From: Streptomyces hygroscopicus
GTDB taxonomy: Bacteria > Actinomycetota > Actinomycetes > Streptomycetales > Streptomycetaceae
Reading direction: 5' to 3'
Assembly: GCF_026168105.1 (NCBI RefSeq)
Contig: NZ_LBMW01000024.1
Coordinates: forward strand, 58,409-122,408
Length of the DNA: 64,000 bases
This document shows, one piece after another, positions 57,161 through 64,000 of this stretch. Each line of letters starts with the position of its first letter. Position 1 is the first letter of the stretch. The position numbers and the translations under genes are program-made. The notes beneath the pieces were generated by a model. That model was not told the DNA's origin and made no database searches. It worked only from the letters and a program-made list of their open reading frames with translations.

Positions 57161-58236
57161 CCGCGGCGGCACCGGCGTCCGCGCCGGAGACGGCCCCGGA
57201 CAGGAAGCCCGGGGCGCAGACGGACGAGCGGCTGCTGAAGACCTCACCGGTGAAGCGCCTCCTCGGCCGGCCCGAGCTGGGCTCGGTGGTGGGAGCGCTC
57301 GCCGTCTTCCTGTTCTTCTCGATCGTCGCCGACAGCTTCCTGCGGGCGGCGAGCCTGAGTACGGTCCTGTACGCGGCCTCGACGATCGGCATCATGGCCG
57401 TCCCGGTCGCCCTGCTCATGATCGGCGGCGAGTTCGACCTGTCCGCCGGTGCCCTGGTGACGTCGTCCGCGCTGGTCTCGTCGATGTTCAGCTATCGGAT
57501 GACCGCCGACGTCTGGGTCGGCGTCGGCGTATCCCTGCTGGTCACGCTCGGCATCGGTGCCTTCAACGGCATCATGCTGACCCGTACGAGACTGCCCAGC
57601 TTCATCGTCACCCTGGGCACGTTCCTGATGCTGGCCGGCCTGAACCTCGGCTTCACCAAGCTGATCAGCGGCACGGTCTCGACCAAGTCGATCTCCGACA
57701 TGGACGGCTTCTCCTCGGCCAGGGCCGTGTTCGCCTCCACGCTCAACGCCGGCGGCGTCAGCGTCAAGATCACCGTCCTGTGGTGGTTCGCGCTGGTCGC
57801 CCTCGCCTCCTGGATCCTGCTGCGCACCCGCGCCGGCAACTGGATCTTCGCGGTCGGCGGCAACAAGGACGCGGCCCGCGCGCTCGGCGTACCGGTCGCC
57901 AGGACCAGGACCGGCCTGTACATGGGTGTCGCGCTCGGCGCCTGGATCTCCGGCCAGCACCTGCTCTTCTCGTACGACGCCGTCCAGTCCGGCGAGGGTG
58001 TCGGCAACGAGCTGATCTACATCATCGCGGCCGTCATCGGCGGCTGTCTGATCACCGGCGGCTACGGATCGGCCGTCGGCTCGGCGGTCGGCGCGTTCAT
58101 CTTCGGCATGACGAGCAAGGGCATCGTCTTCGCCCAGTGGAACCCCGACTGGTTCAAGTTCTTCCTCGGAGCGATGCTGCTCCTCGCGACCCTGCTCAAC
58201 GCCTGGGTCCGCAAGCGCGCGGAGGCCACGACATGA
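57157..58236 (+). CDS. Sugar ABC transporter permease (RbsC/AraH-like)
   Basis: A 359-residue permease of the branched-chain/ribose type with about ten membrane segments. Landmarks are VPVALLMIGGEFDLSAGALV, the family motif that follows the second helix, FNGIMLTRTRLPSFIVTLGT, WIFAVGGNKDAARALGVPV and the late YIIAAVIGGCLITGGYGSAV. ATGA overlap with the binding-protein stop and with the ATPase start shows a tightly coupled operon. Confidence 0.92.
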   Translation: MTAAAPASAPETAPDRKPGAQTDERLLKTSPVKRLLGRPELGSVVGALAVFLFFSIVADSFLRAASLSTVLYAASTIGIMAVPVALLMIGGEFDLSAGALVTSSALVSSMFSYRMTADVWVGVGVSLLVTLGIGAFNGIMLTRTRLPSFIVTLGTFLMLAGLNLGFTKLISGTVSTKSISDMDGFSSARAVFASTLNAGGVSVKITVLWWFALVALASWILLRTRAGNWIFAVGGNKDAARALGVPVARTRTGLYMGVALGAWISGQHLLFSYDAVQSGEGVGNELIYIIAAVIGGCLITGGYGSAVGSAVGAFIFGMTSKGIVFAQWNPDWFKFFLGAMLLLATLLNAWVRKRAEATT

Positions 58237-59033
58237 CGTCGGACGTCAAGGAGCGCACGGCGCTCGTCGAGCTCAAGGACATCAGCAAGCGCTACGGCAC
58301 CATCCGGGCCCTGGAAGGGGTCGGTCTCGAGGTCCATGGGGGAGAGATCACCTGCGTCCTCGGTGACAACGGCGCGGGCAAGTCCACCCTCATCAAGATC
58401 GTGGCGGGGCTGCACCGGCACGACGGCGGCACCTTCCGGATCGAGGGCGAGGAGTGCCGTCCGGCATCGCCGCGCGAGGCCCTGGACCGTGGGATCGCCA
58501 CGGTCTACCAGGACCTTGCCGTGGTCCCGCTGATGCCCGTGTGGCGCAACTTCTTCCTCGGCTCCGAGCCGCGCAGGGGCGTCGGCCCCTTCAAGCGTCT
58601 GGACGTGGACTTCATGCGCCGGACCACGCACGCCGAACTGTTGCGCATGGGCATCGACCTGCGTGATGTCGACCAGCCCATCGGCACCCTGTCGGGCGGT
58701 GAGCGCCAGTGTGTGGCGATCGCGCGGGCGGTGTACTTCGGGGCCAAGGTGCTGGTCCTCGACGAGCCGACGGCGGCACTGGGTGTGAAGCAGTCGGGTG
58801 TGGTCCTCAAATATGTGGCGTCGGCACGGGATCAGGGGCTGGGTGTTGTTTTCATCACCCACAACCCGCATCACGCGTACCTGGTGGGCGACCGATTCGT
58901 GCTGCTCAAGCGCGGCACGATGGTCGGCAGCCACACACGTGAGGAGATCACTCTCGAGGAGTTGACGCGGGAGATGGCCGGGGGAAACGAGCTCGACGAT
59001 CTCCGCCACGAGCTGGAACACCGCGCCCCGTGA
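58233..59033 (+). CDS. Sugar ABC transporter ATP-binding protein (single-domain)
   Basis: A 266-residue ATPase with Walker A GDNGAGKST, signature LSGGERQCVAIARAVYFG, Walker B VLVLDEPTAALGVKQSGVVL and switch His in VVFITHNPHHAYL. Ribose-type importers usually have a tandem ATPase of about 500 residues; this one has a single domain and must act as a homodimer, as in the FrcA-like subgroup. Its stop codon lies within a 9-bp hairpin that may end the transcript. Confidence 0.92.
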   Translation: MTSDVKERTALVELKDISKRYGTIRALEGVGLEVHGGEITCVLGDNGAGKSTLIKIVAGLHRHDGGTFRIEGEECRPASPREALDRGIATVYQDLAVVPLMPVWRNFFLGSEPRRGVGPFKRLDVDFMRRTTHAELLRMGIDLRDVDQPIGTLSGGERQCVAIARAVYFGAKVLVLDEPTAALGVKQSGVVLKYVASARDQGLGVVFITHNPHHAYLVGDRFVLLKRGTMVGSHTREEITLEELTREMAGGNELDDLRHELEHRAP

Positions 59034-59042
59034 GGGGCGCGG
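59021..59042 (+). terminator. Hairpin overlapping the ATPase stop codon
   Basis: CCGCGCCCC-GTGA-GGGGCGCGG, a perfect 9-bp stem whose loop contains the stop codon. It probably terminates or attenuates transcription before the ROK kinase gene, which then needs its own promoter. Confidence 0.6.
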
Positions 59043-59150
59043 GGAACTGTGCGACAGGTCACGACGCACCCGCATCCGGCAGACCTCCCGTGCCCCTTCG
59101 CCGCTCCCCTGCGGAGCAGCGCGCGGCGGCGTGAGGCAGAATCGGCCCCG

Positions 59151-60296
59151 ATGAGCACCTACCGCGACTTCACGCACCGCGGGTCCGCCCGGGCCACCGT
59201 CCTGCGGACCGTCGGCACGCGCGAGCGCCGCTCCCATCTGACGGCGCCGCGCGTACCCACGGTCGGTATCGACATCGGCGGAACAAAGGTGATGGCCGGC
59301 GTCGTCGACGCCGACGGCAACATCCTGGAGAGGCTCCGCACCGAGACGCCCGACAAGTCCAAGAGCCCGAAGGTGGTCGAGGACACCATCGTCGAGCTGG
59401 TCCTGGACCTCTCCGACCGGCACGACGTGCACGCCGTCGGCATCGGCGCGGCCGGCTGGGTGGACGCCGACCGCAGCCGCGTCCTGTTCGCCCCGCACCT
59501 GTCCTGGCGCAACGAGCCCCTGCGCGACCGCCTCGCCGGTCGGCTCGCCGTCCCCGTCCTGGTCGACAACGACGCCAACGCCGCCGCCTGGGCCGAGTGG
59601 CGCTTCGGGGCCGGCCGGGGCGAGGACCACCTCGTCATGATCACCCTCGGTACCGGGATCGGCGGCGCCATCCTGGAGGACGGCCAGGTCAAGCGCGGCA
59701 AGTTCGGTGTCGCGGGCGAGTTCGGCCATATGCAGGTCGTGCCCGGCGGTCACCGCTGCCCCTGCGGCAACCGCGGCTGCTGGGAGCAGTACAGCTCCGG
59801 CAACGCCCTGGTCCGCGAGGCCAGGGAGCTGGCGGCCGCCGACTCCCCGGTGGCGTACGGGATCATCGAGCACGTCAAGGGGAACATCTCCGACATCACC
59901 GGGCCGGTGATCACCGAGCTGGCCCGCGAGGGCGACGCGATGTGCGTCGAGCTGCTCCAGGACATCGGCCAGTGGCTCGGCGTCGGCATCGCCAACCTGG
60001 CGGCGGCCCTGGACCCCTCCTGCTTCGTGATCGGCGGCGGGGTCAGCTCGGCCGACGACCTGTTGATCGGGCCCGCCCGGGACGCCTTCCGACGCCATCT
60101 CACCGGCCGCGGCTACCGCCCCGAGGCCCGTATCGCGCGCGCCCAGCTCGGTCCCGAGGCCGGCATGGTCGGCGCCGCGGACCTCGCCCGGCTCGTCGCC
60201 CGCCGGTTCCGGCGCGCCAACCGTCGCCGGGTGGAGCGCTACGAGCGCTACGAGCGCTACGCGGAGTCCCGCCGGACCGCCAAGGGGGCACTGTGA
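59151..60296 (+). CDS. ROK-family sugar kinase (glucokinase-like)
   Basis: A ~381-residue ROK kinase. The phosphate-binding motif is VGIDIGGTKVMAGVVD, the catalytic Asp is in VLVDNDANAAAWAEW, and the ROK signature/zinc site is in GVAGEFGHMQVVPGG followed by HRCPCGNRGCWEQ. It is longer than typical actinobacterial glucokinase (~315) through a ~35-residue N-terminal extension and a basic C-terminal tail containing ERYERYERY, from a 9-bp tandem repeat. The ATG lacks a ribosome binding site, and CAGAAT ends eight bases upstream, suggesting a leaderless message. It probably phosphorylates the sugar imported by the adjacent ABC system. Confidence 0.88.
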   Translation: MSTYRDFTHRGSARATVLRTVGTRERRSHLTAPRVPTVGIDIGGTKVMAGVVDADGNILERLRTETPDKSKSPKVVEDTIVELVLDLSDRHDVHAVGIGAAGWVDADRSRVLFAPHLSWRNEPLRDRLAGRLAVPVLVDNDANAAAWAEWRFGAGRGEDHLVMITLGTGIGGAILEDGQVKRGKFGVAGEFGHMQVVPGGHRCPCGNRGCWEQYSSGNALVREARELAAADSPVAYGIIEHVKGNISDITGPVITELAREGDAMCVELLQDIGQWLGVGIANLAAALDPSCFVIGGGVSSADDLLIGPARDAFRRHLTGRGYRPEARIARAQLGPEAGMVGAADLARLVARRFRRANRRRVERYERYERYAESRRTAKGAL

Positions 60297-60880
60297 CGTC
60301 CACCGTCTCGATACCGCGTCAGTCGTCACCGCCCGACGAGCCGCTGCGGCCCCCGGAGGACCGGCGGCACGTGATCCGCCGCCGGGCGCTGACCCTGCTG
60401 ATCATCGTCCTGCTCGTCGGTGTCCCCGCCGTCTATCTGCTGATCTGCGCCGACCAGAGCCGCGACAGCGGCAAGGACAAGGAGACCAGGGCTTCGGCGA
60501 CCGGCCTGGTCCACGACTGGCCCTCGCGCATCCTGCGCCGCCTCTACCAGGTGGACATCCCGGCGGACGGCACGTATGTCGCGTACTACGAGACGAACAA
60601 CTGGAAGACGAGTCGGCTGTACGTGCAGTTCAGCACCAGCAACGCCGGCCTCGACGAGTTCCTGGCCGGCCTCGGGACCAACGCGGGCGCGCTGAAGAAG
60701 GACGACGTCGCCATCGGCACGCACGATCAGGGCATCGCCGGCTGGAAGTTCGCCGGGCGGGGTCCCTGGTCCGGGCTGACCCACGCGCAGAAGAACCCGG
60801 AGCCCACCCTGGCGGTCGTGGTGGACCGGCACGTCGCCATGCGCCCGATGGTGTACGTGGTCTCGCGGACGGTCCCCTGA
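60293..60880 (+). CDS. Hypothetical single-pass membrane protein downstream of the ROK kinase
   Basis: A 195-residue protein. A charged N-terminus (about 35 residues, DRRHVIRRRAL) is followed by one membrane helix (LTLLIIVLLVGVPAVYLLIC) and an extracytoplasmic domain of ~135 residues (YVAYYETNNWKTSRLYVQFS, AGWKFAGRGPWSGLTH, ending MVYVVSRTV). The GTG overlaps the ROK kinase stop (GTGA), so it is translated with it. Conserved placement beside such sugar clusters is possible but not shown here. Function unknown. Confidence 0.75.
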   Translation: MTSTVSIPRQSSPPDEPLRPPEDRRHVIRRRALTLLIIVLLVGVPAVYLLICADQSRDSGKDKETRASATGLVHDWPSRILRRLYQVDIPADGTYVAYYETNNWKTSRLYVQFSTSNAGLDEFLAGLGTNAGALKKDDVAIGTHDQGIAGWKFAGRGPWSGLTHAQKNPEPTLAVVVDRHVAMRPMVYVVSRTVP

Positions 60881-60989
60881 CGGTTCTCCCCGTCCGCAGG
60901 CCGGCTCGCCCGCCGGAGCCGATTGTCAGACCCCGCCCGTACAGTCGAAGACGTCCGATGCGACTGAGCGGCGGGAGGTGACCGGACGT

Positions 60990-63830
60990 ATGGCGGAGCA
61001 GACGACGACAGCTGTCCCGATGGGAGTGCCCCCTGCTCGAACGCAGTTGAGAGCGTGGGGGAGACTGGCCGCGGTGTTCCTGCCCGCGCCGCTGCCTCGC
61101 CAGGGAAGGATCGCCTTCTGGGACCCGGAGGGCGGACCCCTGCCGACGGACGGCACCGAGGAGCTGACGGTCGTACGCCGGCACGGACCCGGTGTCCGCC
61201 GGGACACCGTCCCCGCCGTGTCGCTCCCGGTCGCCGAGGCCCTGCCGCTGCTCGCCCGGGCCCGGCGTGACCCTGCCGCCCACCCCGCCGCCGCCTGCTG
61301 GGGCGCGGCCGCTCTGCACGCCCTGCGGATCGTCGCCCGAGGGCGGCTGCTGCCCGGTCTCACCCCGGACGGATATGACGCCTGGCGGGCCGGACCGCTG
61401 GATTCCGACGACATCACCCACCTCAGGGCGGTCGCCGCCGCCCTGCCCTACGAGGGCCATGCCGTCCCGCTCCCGGGCAAGGGCCCTCTCCAACTGCCGG
61501 AGCCCGAGACATTGGTGCGGTCCTTCCTGGACGCCGTCGCGGACACCCTGCCCCGCACCCCGGCGGCCCCCCACACGGTCGGCGGGCCGTTCGCGGCGCG
61601 CGAGCCGCAGCGGCTGCCGCACGCCCATGACTGGGCGGCCGAGGTCGCCGCGGGTATGGACGCGGGTGTCCGGATCTCGCTGCGTCTCGACCTGTCCGCG
61701 TACCAGCTGTTCGACGACGGCGAGGGCGCCCACCGCGCCGGCGCGGCCGTCGTGCAGGTGCACAGCCTCGCCGACCCGACCCTCGTCGTCGACGCGGCGA
61801 CGCTGTGGGCCGGTGAGGCGGACGCGGCGTTCGGCCCCCGCGCCCGGGTGGACGCGGCCCTGGCCGTGCGCCGGGCGGCCCGGGTCTGGCCACCGCTGGA
61901 CCGGCTCTGCGAACAGGAGGTGCCGGACGTACTGGCCCTGTCCGAGGGCGAGTTGGGCGAGCTGCTGGGGGTCGAGGCCACCCGGCTGGCCGCGGCCGGA
62001 GTCGCGGTGCACTGGCCCAGGGACCTGGCCCAGGACCTGACGGCGGCAGCGGTGGTACGGCCCGCGCCCGGCTCGGCGACCGACGGCACGGGCTTCTTCG
62101 AGAGCGAGGACCTGCTGCAGTTCCGCTGGCAGCTTGCGCTCGGCGGCGATCCGCTCACCGAGGCCGAGATGGACGCGCTGGCGGAGGCCCACCGCCCGGT
62201 CGTCCGGCTGCGCGATCAATGGGTGCTCGTCGACCCGGTGCTCGTCCGCAAGGCACGCAAGCGTGAGTTGGGCCTGCTCGACCCGGTCGACGCGCTGTCC
62301 GTCGCGCTCACCGGCCGCGCGGAGGTCGACGGCGAGACGGTGGAGGCCCTCCCGCTCGGTGCGCTGGCCACGCTCCGGGACCGGCTGACGGCGGGCGTCG
62401 GACCGGTGGAGCCGCCCCCGGGACTCGCCGCCCGCCTGCGCGACTACCAACTGCGGGGCCTGGCCTGGCTGGACCTGATGACCTCCCTCGGCCTCGGCGG
62501 CTGCCTCGCCGACGACATGGGACTCGGCAAGACGGTCACCGTCATCGCCCTGCATCTGCGCCGGGCGCGCAGCGAACCGACGCTGGTGGTGTGCCCGGCG
62601 TCGCTGCTGGGCAACTGGCAGCGGGAGATCACCCGGTTCGCCCCCGGTGTCCCGGTCCGCCGTTTCCACGGCCCGGATCGCGCCCTGGACGACCTGGACG
62701 GCGGCTTCGTGCTCACGACGTACGGCACGATGCGAGCGGCGGCGCCGCGCCTGACCGAGCAGACCTGGGGCCTGGTCGTCGCGGACGAGGCACAGCACGT
62801 CAAGAACCCCTACTCGGCGACGGCCAAGGCCCTGCGCACGATCAAGTCCCCCGCGCGGGTGGCCCTCACCGGCACACCCGTGGAAAACAACCTTTCCGAG
62901 CTGTGGGCACTGCTGGACTGGACGACCCCGGGGCTGCTCGGCCCGCTGAAGTCCTTCCGTGCCCGGCACGCGCGCGCGGTGGAGACCGGTGAGGACGAGG
63001 AGGCGGTGGAGCGGCTGGCGCGCCTGGTCCGGCCGTTCCTTCTGCGCCGCAGGAAGTCCGACCCCGGCATCGTCCCCGAGCTCCCGCCCAAGACGGAGAC
63101 GGACCACCCGGTGCCGCTCACCCGTGAGCAGGCCGCGCTCTACGAGGCGGTCGTGCGGGAGTCGATGGCGGCGATCGAGACATCGGAGGGGATCGCGCGG
63201 CGGGGCCTGGTTCTCAAACTCCTCGGCTCGCTCAAGCAGATCTGCAACCACCCGGCGCTGTATCTGAAGGAGGACGCGGGGACGGCCGCGGGCCTGCTGG
63301 CCCGCTCCGGCAAACTCGCCCTGCTGGACGAGCTGTTGGACACGCTGCTCGCGGAGGACGACTCGGCGCTGGTGTTCACGCAGTACGTCGGCATGGCCCG
63401 TCTGATCAGCGCGCACCTCGCCTCCCGCGCGGTGCCCGTCGAGTTGCTGCACGGGGGCACGCCGGTGCCCGACCGGGAGACGATGGTGGACCGTTTCCAG
63501 AGCGGTGCGACCCCGGTCCTCGTCCTGTCCCTCAAAGCCGCGGGCACGGGCCTGAACCTCACTCGTGCGGGCCATGTCATCCACTTCGACCGCTGGTGGA
63601 ACCCGGCGGTGGAGGAACAGGCCACGGACCGCGCGTACCGCATCGGCCAGACCCAGCCGGTCCAGGTCCACCGTCTGATCACCGAGGGCACGGTCGAGGA
63701 CCGCATCGCCGAGATGCTCGAGTCCAAGCGGGCGCTGGCCGACGCGATCCTGGGCTCCGGAGAGTCGTCCCTGACGGAACTGACCGATGGGGAGCTCTCG
63801 GACCTGGTGTCGCTGAGGAGGACGACGTGA
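60990..63830 (+). CDS. SNF2-family DNA helicase/ATPase
   Basis: A ~946-residue Swi2/Snf2-type ATPase. The N-terminal ~480 residues are the bacterial SNF2 accessory region (a conserved block near LLQFRWQLALGGDPLTEAE). The two RecA lobes follow: Q-motif LRDYQLRGLAWLDLM, motif I DDMGLGKT, motif II DEAQHVKNP, motif III LTGTPVENNLSELWALLDW, motif V LSLKAAGTGLNLTRA and motif VI EQATDRAYRIGQ. The ATG follows GGGAGGTGACCGGACGT. It acts on DNA-protein complexes, remodelling or stripping them. It overlaps by four bases the start of the next gene, usually a SWIM zinc-finger partner in actinomycetes. Confidence 0.93.
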   Translation: MAEQTTTAVPMGVPPARTQLRAWGRLAAVFLPAPLPRQGRIAFWDPEGGPLPTDGTEELTVVRRHGPGVRRDTVPAVSLPVAEALPLLARARRDPAAHPAAACWGAAALHALRIVARGRLLPGLTPDGYDAWRAGPLDSDDITHLRAVAAALPYEGHAVPLPGKGPLQLPEPETLVRSFLDAVADTLPRTPAAPHTVGGPFAAREPQRLPHAHDWAAEVAAGMDAGVRISLRLDLSAYQLFDDGEGAHRAGAAVVQVHSLADPTLVVDAATLWAGEADAAFGPRARVDAALAVRRAARVWPPLDRLCEQEVPDVLALSEGELGELLGVEATRLAAAGVAVHWPRDLAQDLTAAAVVRPAPGSATDGTGFFESEDLLQFRWQLALGGDPLTEAEMDALAEAHRPVVRLRDQWVLVDPVLVRKARKRELGLLDPVDALSVALTGRAEVDGETVEALPLGALATLRDRLTAGVGPVEPPPGLAARLRDYQLRGLAWLDLMTSLGLGGCLADDMGLGKTVTVIALHLRRARSEPTLVVCPASLLGNWQREITRFAPGVPVRRFHGPDRALDDLDGGFVLTTYGTMRAAAPRLTEQTWGLVVADEAQHVKNPYSATAKALRTIKSPARVALTGTPVENNLSELWALLDWTTPGLLGPLKSFRARHARAVETGEDEEAVERLARLVRPFLLRRRKSDPGIVPELPPKTETDHPVPLTREQAALYEAVVRESMAAIETSEGIARRGLVLKLLGSLKQICNHPALYLKEDAGTAAGLLARSGKLALLDELLDTLLAEDDSALVFTQYVGMARLISAHLASRAVPVELLHGGTPVPDRETMVDRFQSGATPVLVLSLKAAGTGLNLTRAGHVIHFDRWWNPAVEEQATDRAYRIGQTQPVQVHRLITEGTVEDRIAEMLESKRALADAILGSGESSLTELTDGELSDLVSLRRTT

Positions 63831-64000
63831 ACGGGACGGAGGAACGGCCCGGGGCCGACGGCCCGGCGTCCGCCGACGCCGGGGCGCGTCCCGCCGACGC
63901 GGTGCGTCGGGCGCTGTGGGCCGCGCGGGAGCGTGGCGGTGCGGCGGCAGAGGAGGAGCCTTCCGCTCAGGACGCCGACGACGCCGTGCTCGAGAGCGGT
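63827..64000 (+). CDS. N-terminal part of a protein coupled to the SNF2 helicase, cut by window end
   Basis: A GTG overlapping the helicase stop (GTGA) opens 58 codons that run to the window edge. The visible part is Ala/Glu/Asp-rich (RPADAVRRALWAARERGGAA) and has no catalytic motif. In related genomes the gene after this helicase often encodes a SWIM zinc-finger protein; the Cys/His residues of that domain would lie beyond the window, so this is context inference only. Confidence 0.6.
   Translation, partial: MNGTEERPGADGPASADAGARPADAVRRALWAARERGGAAAEEEPSAQDADDAVLESG

Noticed and set aside
60630..63671. A 1013-codon open frame on the minus strand opposite the SNF2 gene
   Set aside because: It has no recognisable motif and is exactly antisense to the helicase, whose motifs I, II, III, V and VI are all clear on the plus strand.

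Overview
The window is a high-GC chromosomal stretch from an actinomycete, almost certainly a Streptomyces. The evidence is strongly GC-biased third codon positions, many GTG starts, ATGA/GTGA start-stop overlaps, a zinc-ribbon/Pro-Ser-Thr protein of the SCO2400 type, an RNase Sa-type secreted ribonuclease, and short Cys-terminated leader peptides of a kind found before sulfur genes in this genus. No rRNA, tRNA, CRISPR array or intact insertion sequence was seen.

Layout. (1) 1-3.8 kb: purine catabolism (3' end of urate oxidase, an 8-oxoguanine deaminase-type amidohydrolase, an NCS2 purine permease). (2) 3.9-10.8 kb: housekeeping and orphan genes (TMEM175-like channel, thioesterase, histidine phosphatase, serine hydrolase, zinc-ribbon protein, AlaA-type aminotransferase divergent from an HxlR regulator with a tandem operator). 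(3) 10.9-16.1 kb: a translationally coupled VWA pair, then two divergent NIS siderophore synthetases. (4) 16.3-30.9 kb: a sulfur-acquisition island. It holds an SsuA-like lipoprotein, an Rrf2 regulator, an LLM monooxygenase with its own ABC importer, an SfnB/DszC-like flavoenzyme with a winged-helix regulator, a polar amino-acid type ABC importer, and an SsuE-type FMN reductase. Four short ORFs in or between these units share the core R-x-H-[IV]-D-[LF]-x4-S-A-[IA]-C and end in Cys or Cys-Cys. They look like cysteine-sensing leader peptides, and several are followed by strong hairpins. Relics of a second ABC importer and of an MFS transporter lie in the same island.

(5) 31-39.7 kb: a secreted-protein region with three large beta-propeller (BNR/sialidase-like) proteins, a lipoprotein, a free-standing copy of a carbohydrate-binding-like domain, and a decayed tyrosine recombinase. 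(6) 39.7-40.9 kb: an overlapping HipA-like kinase and SelT/W/H-type CxxC protein. (7) 40.9-47.8 kb: the allantoin/glyoxylate block: malate synthase, an AllR-like IclR regulator, allantoinase and allantoicase. The aceB and allB promoters share two candidate operator motifs. A LuxR-type HTH fragment follows the IclR stop codon in the same frame. (8) 47.9-54.1 kb: SDR, AIM24-like protein, DHFR-like protein, secreted RNase, a two-component system with a GNAT gene between kinase and regulator, and a frameshifted P450 relic. (9) 54.1-60.9 kb: Gfo/Idh dehydrogenase divergent from a GntR regulator over a perfect operator, then a sugar ABC importer, a ROK kinase and a small membrane protein. (10) 61-64 kb: a SNF2 helicase overlapping the start of a partner protein.

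How it fits together. Purine catabolism is in two pieces about 38 kb apart (urate steps at the left edge, allantoin steps in the middle). The sulfur island and the secreted/mobile remnants lie between them. The sulfur genes form several operons that probably respond to cysteine through leader peptides and to the Rrf2 and winged-helix regulators. All functional assignments rest on reading the translations and motifs; no database search was run.
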